Positions 1 to 10,195 of a DNA stretch of 64,000 nt are shown one piece after another. A model generated the notes under the pieces. The model made no database searches, was not told the origin of the DNA, and saw nothing but the letters and a program-made list of their open reading frames with translations. The stretch spans positions 27,499,764 to 27,563,763 of the forward strand of contig NC_088306.1 of assembly GCF_032854445.1 (NCBI RefSeq). The letters run 5' to 3'. The first letter of the stretch is position 1. Every line of letters begins with the position of its first letter. A program made the position numbers and the translations under genes. The DNA comes from Liolophura sinensis. Lineage: Eukaryota; Mollusca; Polyplacophora; Chitonida; Chitonidae.

Positions 1-652
1 TCGGGCTGCTGGTAAGGAACATCTTTAGCTATTAAATCTTCCTGAACAGACGTGATTGCCATGGACCCTTTTTTTTCGGCGAGACCACACGGTTGACGTT
101 GATTTATGCTTGGGAAGATGTAATGCACCTGTGAACAGCGGTAAATGTTCCTTGCAGTCAATCCGACACATTTGGGGTTGTTTCGATAAGAATTATCCCA
201 CTCTATATTTGCAGATAATCAGACATGTAGACCGCTGTTCATGTCTCAATTCTGTCATATGAAGACAATTCACATGAAGGCGTGTGGTCTGTTGTGATCG
301 AACTACACCCTGGTTACATGACCTGTTGTTTTGCAGGATTATATTACTGAGCGGAGTTGTCTAGTACAAGGACAAAGTGTCTGATTTTACTGGCGTGTGA
401 CTGACATCCTGGAAGACAGCTTAGGGGCTACAGCTGAAATGTTCACAATGCCACTTTAAAACATGTGGAGCGGCAAAGCGTTGATATCAGTTAATTCTGA
501 TTGGCTTATATTACAAATTATCCGCATGCCCGTTTACAAGCTCCATAATGAAAACAATCCGTGACGCGCTATATGTTCCACTCGATCAGAATTTCCTTCG
601 ACAACTCGTAATTAAATTTAATCACGTTATAACATACAAAATCGTCATGTAC

Positions 653-3600
653 CTCTTCAATGGTTTTCGGCCCCCTTCCGCCAAGTAAACAGCCCATTCC
701 TGTCATAGTTTTCAACTTCCTGACCTTAAGATAATTCATTTCTTCTTCACACAAATCCACACTGTAGCGTAAATTGGGTTGCGTACTGAAAAGAAAACCC
801 TATTAGCCACCTTACACAATTTGGAAAGCTTTGAGATAACCGGAAACTAAATTCTCATTTTAACATAATCTATATTTAAGGGAGCATGTCAACAACAACA
901 GCGACAAATATTAATGGGTTTTAATGGGTGCTTTTTCTCATTAGTATCTCCGTTTTATTTTTGTAACAATCACACTTCTTTTGTGTCTTGGGAACAGGTA
1001 CATGTATTTTGAGCTATTTCTAACTATGCCAAAAGGGTGTATCCAATATATTTCTAAACTTGAAAATACTTACTCTATTTCTGTCTTTAATTCCATATCA
1101 AGTTCAGAGACCTAAAAGTATCAAAGAAATGGATACGAATTCATTATTAACATAGGGCAGCTGTTTATTTATTTAATTGTGTTTTATGCCATTCTCAGGA
1201 ACATTTGGCCGTAAGGCGGTGAGGTTTGTATGTAATGGGGAACTGGACAAAGTCCGGATAAATCTTCCATTATCTGTGACATGCCCATGTGCACACCATA
1301 TATATTGTCCCACATGTGACGTACCTATTTGCACACCATACATATTGTCCCACATGTGAAGCACACATGTGCACACCATATATATTGTCCCACACACGAC
1401 GTGCTCATTCGTGGTGGAAGACAAGCGGATTTCAACAAACGGCAGACTGCGTAAAAGGTATCACGAACAGTGACGTTGATCGTCTGTTGCCACCAAGGTC
1501 TCACGAGTGTCGTTCACTGTTTGTGGCCACTAAGGCGTCACGAACAGTGAGGTCGACCGTCTGTTGTCACCAAGGTCTCACGAGCATTGTCCACCGTTTA
1601 TTGCCACCAAGGCGTCAGGAACAGTGACGTCCACCGTCTGTAGCCACGAAGACCTCACGAGCGTCATCCACTGTTTGTACCCCCCAAGGAGTTACGAACG
1701 GTGACGTCCACCGTCTGTTGCCACGAAGACCTCACGAGCGTCTTCCACCGTTTGCTCCCCCCAAGGCGTCACGAACAATGACGTCGACCGTGTGTTGTCA
1801 CCAAGGTCTCACGAACGTCGTCCACCGTTTATTGCCACCAAGGCCTCACGAACAGTGACGTTGGCCGTATGTTGCCACGAAGACCTCAAGAGCGTCGTCC
1901 ACCGTTTTTTGCCACCAAGGCCTCTCGAACGGTGACGTCGACCGTCTGTTGCCACCAAGGTCTGACAAGCGTCGTCCATTGTTTGTTGCCACTAAGGCGT
2001 CACGAACGGTGACGTCGACCGTCTGTTGTCACCAAGGTCTCACGAGGGTCGTCCACCGTTTATTGCCACCAAGGCCTCACGAAATGTGACGAAGACCTCA
2101 CGAGCGTCAAGCACCGGTTTTGGCTACCGAGGCCTGACCAACGTTGACGTCTACCGTCTGTTGCCACCAAGGCCTCACGAACAGTAACGTTAACCGTTTG
2201 TGGCCACCAAGGCTCCACGAACAATGACGTTGACCGTTTGTTGTCATCAAGGCCTGAAGAACAATAGCGTCGACCCTTTGTTGTCACCAAGGCTCCACGA
2301 ACTGTGACGTTGACCGTTTGTTGACACCAAGGCTCAATGTACAGGGATGTTGCAGTGAGACCAGTTTGATAAACAGGTCGCGACACTATCGTGGTTTGGC
2401 CAGAACAAATGTACAAAGTGACAAACAAATGGATAACATTTTTTATAATACTATCTTTTAACGTTCCACGTGATGAACTTGCATCTTACTCTTGTTAAGA
2501 AAATTTCCATATAAACAACAAACCTTGTTAAAAATAACGGTCTTCTTGATCCACTTGTTCCTTTCCAGGCTGTTTATGTTGATCTGTTCACTTCCGATTG
2601 CCCAATCCATTGTGTAGTTGTCGTCTTTTAGGTTAATATCTGCAATGAAATACAAATTGTTTTCATCAAATGTGTTTAAAAATCTTACCAAATCCCTGTT
2701 AGACGTGTAATGGAAACTCGACTGTAGTCTTTGGTGAAAGGTTTTAAATACTTACGAAGTATGTTCTTTTCTTTTGGATCGAGGAGATAACGGAAATTCT
2801 CGTTCCACACGGGATTTGGCTCGTTAGTTTTCGTGGCTGTTCTTCTTTTGGCGTCCGGTGTTTTGCGCATCTTCAGCTCAATGTACGGGTCAGGTGTATC
2901 AACTGAAAATAAGAGTCATTCATATCAGTCATGACTCAGTTTTATCAAATTCCCATGAAACTTAACGTTAAAGTCAAAATACGTCAAGCAAGACCTATGT
3001 ATTTTGGTTTTAGCTAAACTTCATTTTGTAATTATTTTGTAGGATAGCATCCATATATGACAATGAAGAGTTCGGTTACCTGTCTCAAGACTACGTTTTG
3101 GAATTGATATCACCTTTTTGTCAAGTCTGTCAAGTGTTGTAAACTGAATTTTAAACTGCTTGATGGCGTTAATAAGTTTCATCTTAAAATCTAGCGTGCA
3201 AGAAACCCATATAAAATTGAAGATCCTCTACTGTGAAACATTGACGTCAACTGATTGTAATGAATAAATAATTAAAACAAATGGCTCACCCATATCGCCC
3301 CACCCTTTAGTTATTTTCCGTCCACGAAGCACATTGGCATACAGAATCAAGCAAGGACGATTGTCCACCTGGCAAGAGAGTGAAAACGGGTTTCAGTAAT
3401 ATGTTAATATGTTGTCATATTTTCGTAATGGTGATAAGTGATCAAAATGTGTCAAGTAAAGACATTTCACCGGGAGAAGGGGTGGAAACAAAGCGAATTT
3501 AACCCAGGCGACATAGGCCTTGAATAAGATTTTAGCATGAATAAAGAAAATTATGGCTTATAGCTAAGAATGTTTTTCTTGAAAAGTAACCAGAATGTGT

Positions 3601-4895
3601 GTAACCTTCAAATATGATAGTTTCATTGTCGTCTAGTACTTTACACTTCAGAGATCGGCAAAAATCAACATTTCGCCCATTTACCTAAATATTATTTATC
3701 ACCTCCTCACGGCAGGGGAACCCGGATGCGGGAAGCTATGAATATGTAAGTTTATATTGCCTAATTACGACTGGAATATAATCTTAGCTAGGTATTCTGA
3801 ACACTACGCCACTACACAAAACGAACACAAAAGTTTATTGTTGCTGTCCGACTCGAATTTCATGAGAGAAAAAAAAAACTGCTATGAGCCAGGGTGTATA
3901 AAGTATCTCCTTTGTGTACGACCCGACCTGAGGTATGGCGTAACAGTCAGCCTCGAAGTAGAGACAGAACAACAAAATGTATGAGTTAACGCCTGAGATG
4001 GCAAAGAACATGCCTGTGCGCAGCTTGATCGTCAACATAGCCCTGTATATTTATATATGTGGTCGCGTATACGACATACGAGCTGAAGGCCAGGCAATCG
4101 AGGTGTGCAGCAATACCTGTAGGCCTTTATATATATACATGGGTCATACATAGGGAATACAGGTCATATCGCCTAACAGCCAAATTAAGTCGAATCATCT
4201 AATACCGTAGGTCGAATCGTCTACCGTCAGGTCGCCTAAGAATATAGGCTAAGCAGTGGATATTTTGGATTACAGTGGTGTGATATTCGGTTAACGAGAA
4301 TCGTCATTGCGGAATGGAACTTGCTGGACATTTCTTGGAGTTGGGATTCTAGAATGCTTCGATTCATATAGATACTGGTATCGGTCGATATTTCCATAAA
4401 CAACACGACAAGAATCACGTTGTAACTGAATTGCTTCTTCACAAACAAGCAAACTTTCGGATATGTAACTCTTTTCATCATAAGAGTTGTCGGACAAGTT
4501 GCAACGTAATTATACGTGCGACTAAGAATACATAGCCTGCTTAATGTGCAACAACTTCGGTTTGGAGAGATTCTTGCTACTTCGAAGATACACATGCAAT
4601 TATTCCGAGACTGCTCTGACGTCAGCTTTGGCAAAATTTTGTCCGGTAATATATGGCATCAAACCGAACAAACCTGTGCCAAACGTAAGGTCAGGGCAAT
4701 CTGTGACTAACATGAATTTTATTTCCACAGATAGTTTCATTATTAGGATCTACACGTTACGATCATAGCGGCAGATTTTTTAACCATCGGAATACCCAAA
4801 CATATGTGAACCAAGTCTGTTACAACAACACCAGTATCATATGAAATTCAGAAAAGCAAAATATTACTCACATCAAACTTGTGGTAGTGCTGCAT
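653..4895 (-). CDS. PLA2G4-like: Cytosolic phospholipase A2, five-prime exons, partial
   Basis: Copy A of the first six exons of the minus-strand PLA2 gene: 4895-4872, 3368-3290, 2902-2756, 2639-2524, 1111-1074 and 785-653. They cover the start, the whole C2 domain and the linker up to the catalytic domain (ending in KTIEE). The catalytic exons would lie left of position 1. Splice sites are the same as in the complete copy at 44120-57357. If the 52-kb repeat is an assembly artefact, this is the allele of that gene rather than a second gene. Confidence 0.85.
1280..1400. repeat. Minisatellite, ~42-bp unit, three units
   Basis: Three units of a sequence containing CACACCATATATATTGTCCC and ACATGTGACG. 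The same unit occurs four times in reverse orientation at 6170-6335, and copies recur at 53741-53861 and 58635-58800. It marks the outer ends of the inverted duplication arms. Confidence 0.8.
1430..2340. repeat. Minisatellite, ~36/72-bp unit (CACCAAGG/CACGAACAG)
   Basis: About 0.9 kb of tandem, degenerate units alternating TTGCCACCAAGGCCTCACG with AACAGTGACGTCGACCGTC. It lies in the intron between PLA2 exons 4 and 5. A single related unit occurs in another intron at 44715-44775 and, inverted, at 34530-34590, which may show the unexpanded form. Reading frames here are repeat artefacts. Confidence 0.85.
3733..4015. repeat. Dispersed direct repeat, ~285 bp (first copy)
   Basis: About 285 bp from GCTATGAATAT to AAGAACATGCC recurs in the same orientation at 5070-5350. 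The 1.05 kb between the copies contains the first coding exon of the PLA2 gene (4895-4872). The ends lack TG/CA, so a local duplication is likelier than a pair of LTRs. Confidence 0.7.
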
Positions 4896-5069
4896 ACTTG
4901 GTGGTCTTGCGATGATCAGATAGATGAGATTACGTGGACCACTGCTTGACTGAGAACAGTTAGCATTCAAAAAATAAGCTTGCACGTGGTAAATGACCGA
5001 GAGAGTCGTTGTGAATTATCAAGACGTTTAACTCAGTCACCTTATGTATAAACTTTAGAAATCGGCTCG

Positions 5070-5345
5070 AGCTATGAATATCTAACTTTATATTGTTGTT
5101 ACGACTGGAATATAATCTTAGCTAGGTATTCTGAACACTACACCACTACACAAAACGAACACAAAAGTTTATTGTTGCTGTCCGACTCGAAGTAATCTGA
5201 TGGGAGAAAAAAAAACTGCTATGAGCCAGGGTGTATAAAGTATCTCCTTTGTGTACGACCCGACCTGAGGTATGGCGTAACAGTCAGCCTCAAAGTAGAG
5301 ACAGAACAACAAAATGTATGAGTTAACGCCTGAGAATGCAAAGAA

Positions 5346-5350
<5 letters not shown>
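5070..5350. repeat. Dispersed direct repeat, ~285 bp (second copy)
   Basis: Partner of 3733-4015, running directly into the AT microsatellite. Also present in the second duplication unit near 57532-57813. Confidence 0.7.

Positions 5351-5351
<1 letters not shown>

Positions 5352-5430
<79 letters not shown>
5352..5430. repeat. (AT)n microsatellite
   Basis: Pure AT dinucleotide run. The copy at 57813-57894 is a few bases longer, one of the few length differences between the direct repeats. Confidence 0.97.
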
Positions 5431-5431
<1 letters not shown>

Positions 5432-6169
5432 TATGCCAGAAATTGAAAAAGTGAGGACAAATTGATAGGAATTTCCCCTCCCAACATACCCCCCCTCCCC
5501 CACCGTCCTAAAATAAACCACCCACCCTCTCTGAATCACTCCTAGACCCCCACCTGCTGATTTATTTTCTCACACCCTCACTAGCCTCCTGTTTTTGCCT
5601 TCTCATGCAGACACTAGCAGGAGTTACGATATACCTATTTACACCTATCAAACACCACGTGCAATACATTAATGAATGTTACATACATTTTAGACAGGTT
5701 ACCTTCGATTTTGATTTGATTCCATTAAATCAACTGGATCACATATCACTGTGAGAGATTTCCTCGATTTCATTGAGTCTAGCGCTTGGATCATTTCCTG
5801 TAAAACTACCACGCCTTGACGCTAATAATGTATACATGCACATTGTGAGAAGAGAGCATGATGTGCGGGAAAAATACATTTTACAGAGGCTCTCTTTAAT
5901 GACTCTCAAAAATACACCCCAATCGCCGTTGAAGGAATCTATCTAGGTGACGTGATGTCGGCGATCTCGGCGAGACAGATGGAAGCTCTCGCAAACTACT
6001 GCAGCTGAAAGAGGTGATTTTACGTTAGCTGCCAGAGGCGACGTCTAGTCGACAGACAAATGTGTATTAAAGCTAACAACTATCGTAAAATAACGTCTTT
6101 TATATACGTTGGTTTCCACCTGTGTCGCCGATATCTGCGTGAACTCGCGAGGCCCCTTCCACCAGGAAT

Positions 6170-6335
6170 GGACACGTCACAAGTGGGACAATATATATGG
6201 TCACGTCACATGTGGGACAATATATATGGTGTGCACATGGGTGCGTCACATGTGCGACAACATATATGGTGTGTACATTGGCACGTCACATGTGGGACAA
6301 TATATATGGTGTGCACATGGGCACGTCACAGATAA
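6170..6335. repeat. Minisatellite, ~42-bp unit, four units
   Basis: Four tandem units built on GTCACATGTGGGACAATATA, in inverted orientation to the array at 1280-1400. Short reading frames across it are a product of the repeat. Confidence 0.8.
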
Positions 6336-8239
6336 TGGAAGATTTATCCGGACTTTGTCCAGTTCCCCATTACATACAAACCTCACCGCCTTACTTACGG
6401 CAAAAAGTTCTTGAGAATGACATAAAACACAATCAAATAAATAAACTACTGTCTTATGTTAATGAAGAATTCGTATCCACTTCTTCGCTACTTTTAGGTC
6501 TCTGAACCTGATATGGAATTAAAGACAGAAATAGAGTAAGTATTTTCAAGTTTAGAAATATGTTTATAAATAGATCAAAACACATGTACGTATTCCCAAG
6601 ACACAAAAGAAGTGTATTTCTACAAACATAAAACGGAGATACTAATGAGAAAAGCACCCATTAAAACCCATTAATATTTGTCGCTGTTGTTGTTGACATG
6701 CTCCCTTAAATATAGATAATGTTAAAACTGAGAATTTAGTTTCCGGTTATCTCAAAGCTTTCCAAATTGTGTAAGGTGGCTAATAGGGTTTTCTTTTCAA
6801 TACGCAACCAAATTTACGCTACAGTGTGGATTTGTGTGAAGAAGAAATGAATTATCTTAAGGTCAGGAAGTTGAAAACTATGACAGGAATGGGCTGTTTA
6901 CTTGGCGAAAACCATTGAAGAGGTACATGACGATTTTGTATGTTATAACGTGATTAAATTTAATTACGCGTTGTCGAAGGAAATTCTGATCGAGTGGAAT
7001 ATACAGCGCGTCACGGATTGTTTTTTTTATGGAGCTTGTAAACGGGCATGCGGGTAATTTGTAATATAAGCCAATCAGAATTAACTGATATCAACGCTTT
7101 GCCGCTCCACATGTTTTAAAGTTGTGGCATTGTGAACATTTCAGCTGTAGCCCCTAAGCTGTCTTCCAGGATGTCAGTCACACGCCAGTAAAATCAGACA
7201 CTTTGTGCTTGTACTAGACAACTCCGCTCAGTAATATAATCCTGCAAAACAACAGGTCATGTAACCAGGGTATAGTTCATTCAAAACAGACCACCCGCCT
7301 TCATGTGAATTGTCTTCAAATGACAGAACTGACACATGAACAGCGGTCTACATGTCTGATTATCTGCAAATATAGAGTGGGATAATTCTGACCGAAACAA
7401 CCCCAAATGTGTCGCACTGACGGCAGAGAACATTTACCGCTCTTCACAGGCGCATTGAATCTTCCCAAGCATAAATCAACGTCAACCGTGTGGTCTCGCC
7501 GAAAAAAAAGGGTCCATGGCAATCACGTCTGTTCAGGAAGATTTAATAGCTAAAGATGTTACCGGCAGCCCGACACATTTGGGGCTGTTTCTCTCCGTAA
7601 CTCTCGCAACAGCGTTGTTTGATAAGATTTACCCAACTCCGCAAGGATACCTGCAAATCTCGATAGAAAGAAATCAATAAAAAAGGGAAAAAAAAAACCC
7701 GAATCAGAGTGTCTATTTCATCAGATAAGCTCTATCTGCGTCAGGATACAACCAGTCGTATGCAGGATTGTGCGATTCAAATACGACATCCCTCCCAAGT
7801 ACATTCCTATTTTACAATGCACGTTTTTCTGGATTGCTCATACTGGAAATCAACATTTACACAAACCTACGAGATCTGCGGATATGTCGCGAGAGGCAAG
7901 AGATTCTGAGAATTGTATAACAGGGATAAGAGACTGAGAAATCACTATCACTATAGAACTATACTCACAAGTTATGGGCTGACCTGGCCAATTCATTTTT
8001 AAGTTGGGATATACCAAAATAAATAATAATCGGGAGCAACTCAGCCAGCAAGGTTGTTACATTGATAATAATTAATCAATCTATAAATCGATCGTTGTAT
8101 TTCAGGTGCCGACTGTAGCCGTGCTGGGGTCAGGTGGGGGTTTCTGGGTTACGGTGGCCTATAGCGGTGTCTTCAAAGCTCTGCAAGAAACAGATGTGCT
8201 GGACTGTGTCATTTACACATGTGGACTGTCGGGGTGTTG

Positions 8240-9109
8240 GTAAGATCTTATAACTTCACGCTCGGCGAACTACTTTAATATTTCAGGGGTTTTTTCTCCT
8301 TCGTTTTCAAAATGGGGTTTTTGTATGTAATGAAATGTAACACTTATATAAAAGTGATCCCTGGAGAAAAGTTGCATTTGCTGACTTTTTGGCACTTGTA
8401 AAGGATTTTCAACAGAAGTTGAAGGCATTTTGGAGAACTCTGAAATGTTAGCATATGCAATTTTTAGTGCAAAGATGAGCTTTGTAAAGCTGGGGAAAAT
8501 TAATGTCTATACACACTTTGACGTGCAGTGGAATGTTTTCAGAATTAACCGATGAGCAAAGGTTCTTGCGCGGCTTTCAGACTTAACGCATCAACCCTCT
8601 AGTGATCATAGAAATGTTTTCAGGGTCACCCTGACCGCATATCTGTTTGTCTGATAAGCCATTAAACCTTAACCAACTGAAAAGCAAATGTGTAATATCA
8701 AAATGGTGAATTGACCTTCGACATCTGAGATTTGAATACGTTCCTGTAGAAAGTAGCCCGCTTTGAAGTTGACGTCACGATAAGCAAAAGCATGATCACG
8801 ATTTTAACTGCTCGATCTATTCAATATGTTAGGAGGTGCAAAAGACGAAATGGGCGAATTTCACGTTCTGCAATTAACATTCTTAAACGAGCTTTTGTAA
8901 CTTCGTGGCTAAAAGAGTCAAAACAAGTCGAAATGAGTATGTGTTGATCTGTGTGAACAGTATGAAAATCACAAACTGGCGGCGGTCAATATGGCGTCTG
9001 TGCTTTGATACATACTTTTTTCTTTCTCTGTTTGTGTAAATGTTGGTTTCTAGTGTCAGTCACAGTGTGATTTGACAAAATCTTTGCTCAGCGTGCTAAA
9101 TTTCCGTGT
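8240..9109. other. Pseudogene intron, no gene seen
   Basis: AT-rich intron sequence between PLA2 exon 8106-8239 and the viral insertion. It aligns in reverse with 49663-51248 of the minus arm, apart from the solo LTR there. Confidence 0.7.
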
Positions 9110-9114
9110 TGTTC
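9110..9114. other. Target site duplication TGTTC, left
   Basis: TGTTC abuts the left terminal repeat and recurs directly after the right one (25237-25241). A sixth base (T) also matches if the right terminus is taken one base shorter; Polintons usually give 6-bp duplications. Confidence 0.85.
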
Positions 9115-9444
9115 AGCAGCAGGGGGGGCGAATGCACCAGCCAGTGGGGGAGGCGTGGGGCACGTGAGCGCCCCCCACCATGCTCTCCTTGCCGGACCCC
9201 CTGGCGCGCTCCCCGGGGGGCAAGAGCGCCACCACCATGCTCTCCTTGGCCGGACCCCCCCTGGCGCTCTCCCGGCCTACATGCACAATTACCCCAATTA
9301 TTTGTGTACGCGAAACGCGCCCGGCCTACATACACAATTACCCCAATTATTTGTGTACGCGAAACATTGCTTCCCGCGGGCCGGGGCACGTACCAGGGCC
9401 CCCATGTTTTCGTATTAGAGAGATGCTGTAGATTAGGTATACTT
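9115..9444. repeat. Left terminal inverted repeat, 330 bp
   Basis: Matches 24847-25236 in reverse complement from AGCAGCAGG to GGTATACTT. Inside it are a GC-rich ~60-bp tandem unit (two copies, CACCATGCTCTCCTTG...CCCCGGGGGGCAAGAGCGCC) and two copies of a ~50-bp unit containing ACAATTACCCCAATTATTTG. It ends 7 bp before the ATG at 9452. Confidence 0.93.
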
Positions 9445-9451
9445 CAAAGAG

Positions 9452-10195
9452 ATGCCAACAGTCAAAGAACTGCGAGCTTTAGCAAGGAACTACGGGCTTC
9501 CCGGCCTGTGGAAGCTCAAGAAAGGCGGCCTTATCGATGCGATAGGCAGGGCCCGTGCACGCGAGTGGATAGAGAGAATCAAGCGTGCGCGGAAGACGGG
9601 GAGACTTCCAGCTATTCGCAGCGATATCGAGAACCCACACAAAAAAGGGCAACGTCGTCGTGAACTAGCGCAGCTTGATGCCGAGGTCGGCGCCGCTTTA
9701 CGTGCGAGAAAGTATGCAGCGGGCATCGCTCGAAATCCTCGTTTACGGTTTCATCCACAACAGAAATTGAGTAATCGAAAGAGCAAGCCCCATATCAGCG
9801 GTCTCACGAAATCAAGGAAAGAGACCTTGGCATGTGCTATAGCACGGGAAGGGCCTGGAATCCTCGACCGGTATACTGCAGAACAGGAACAGCCCTTTAT
9901 CGACCTGGATCACCGGGTCCCTCACCCGGTACAGCTCCCAACTAGCGAGTGGGTTGAGATTCTTAACGACGCCAAGGACGAGTTTGAAGTTGATGGTGCC
10001 ACTGCGGTCTTCTCCACGTGGAGAGTGGAAGAAGAAGACCCCCTTGACATTGGTGACGTAAAAATCACTAATGGTATGTATGCTGGAGCTGGTCGGCTAT
10101 CTCTGGATGCAAAAATGTCAGATGAGAGGGCAGCACAGCTCCTGGCCGCTCTCCCCAAAGACGATAAATTCATCCTGAGGGTCAAATTCCTCTGA
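9452..10195 (+). CDS. SAP-like DNA-binding N-terminal part of the viral replication protein
   Basis: 247 residues. Residues 1-32 (TVKELRALARNYGLPGLWKL, then KKGGLIDAI) look like a SAP helix-turn-helix DNA-binding motif, followed by a very basic stretch and a C-terminal domain of unknown fold. Its TGA (10193-10195) is followed in the same frame by an uninterrupted run into the polymerase protein, which has no ATG of its own near its beginning. The simplest reading is that this is the amino-terminal part of one ~1300-codon gene broken by a single stop, or one read through. The ATG is 7 bp inside the terminal repeat edge. The TGA is also in copy B. Confidence 0.75.
   Translation: MPTVKELRALARNYGLPGLWKLKKGGLIDAIGRARAREWIERIKRARKTGRLPAIRSDIENPHKKGQRRRELAQLDAEVGAALRARKYAAGIARNPRLRFHPQQKLSNRKSKPHISGLTKSRKETLACAIAREGPGILDRYTAEQEQPFIDLDHRVPHPVQLPTSEWVEILNDAKDEFEVDGATAVFSTWRVEEEDPLDIGDVKITNGMYAGAGRLSLDAKMSDERAAQLLAALPKDDKFILRVKFL

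Noticed and set aside
4236..4634. 132-codon minus-strand frame
   Set aside because: No homology recognised, other frames open over the same stretch, repeated only because of the 52-kb duplication.
3733..5350. Pair of ~285-bp direct repeats as LTRs of a small retroelement
   Set aside because: No TG/CA ends, no primer site or polypurine tract, and the first PLA2 exon lies between them.
5219..5539. Tyr-Ile repeat protein frame
   Set aside because: Translation of the AT microsatellite.
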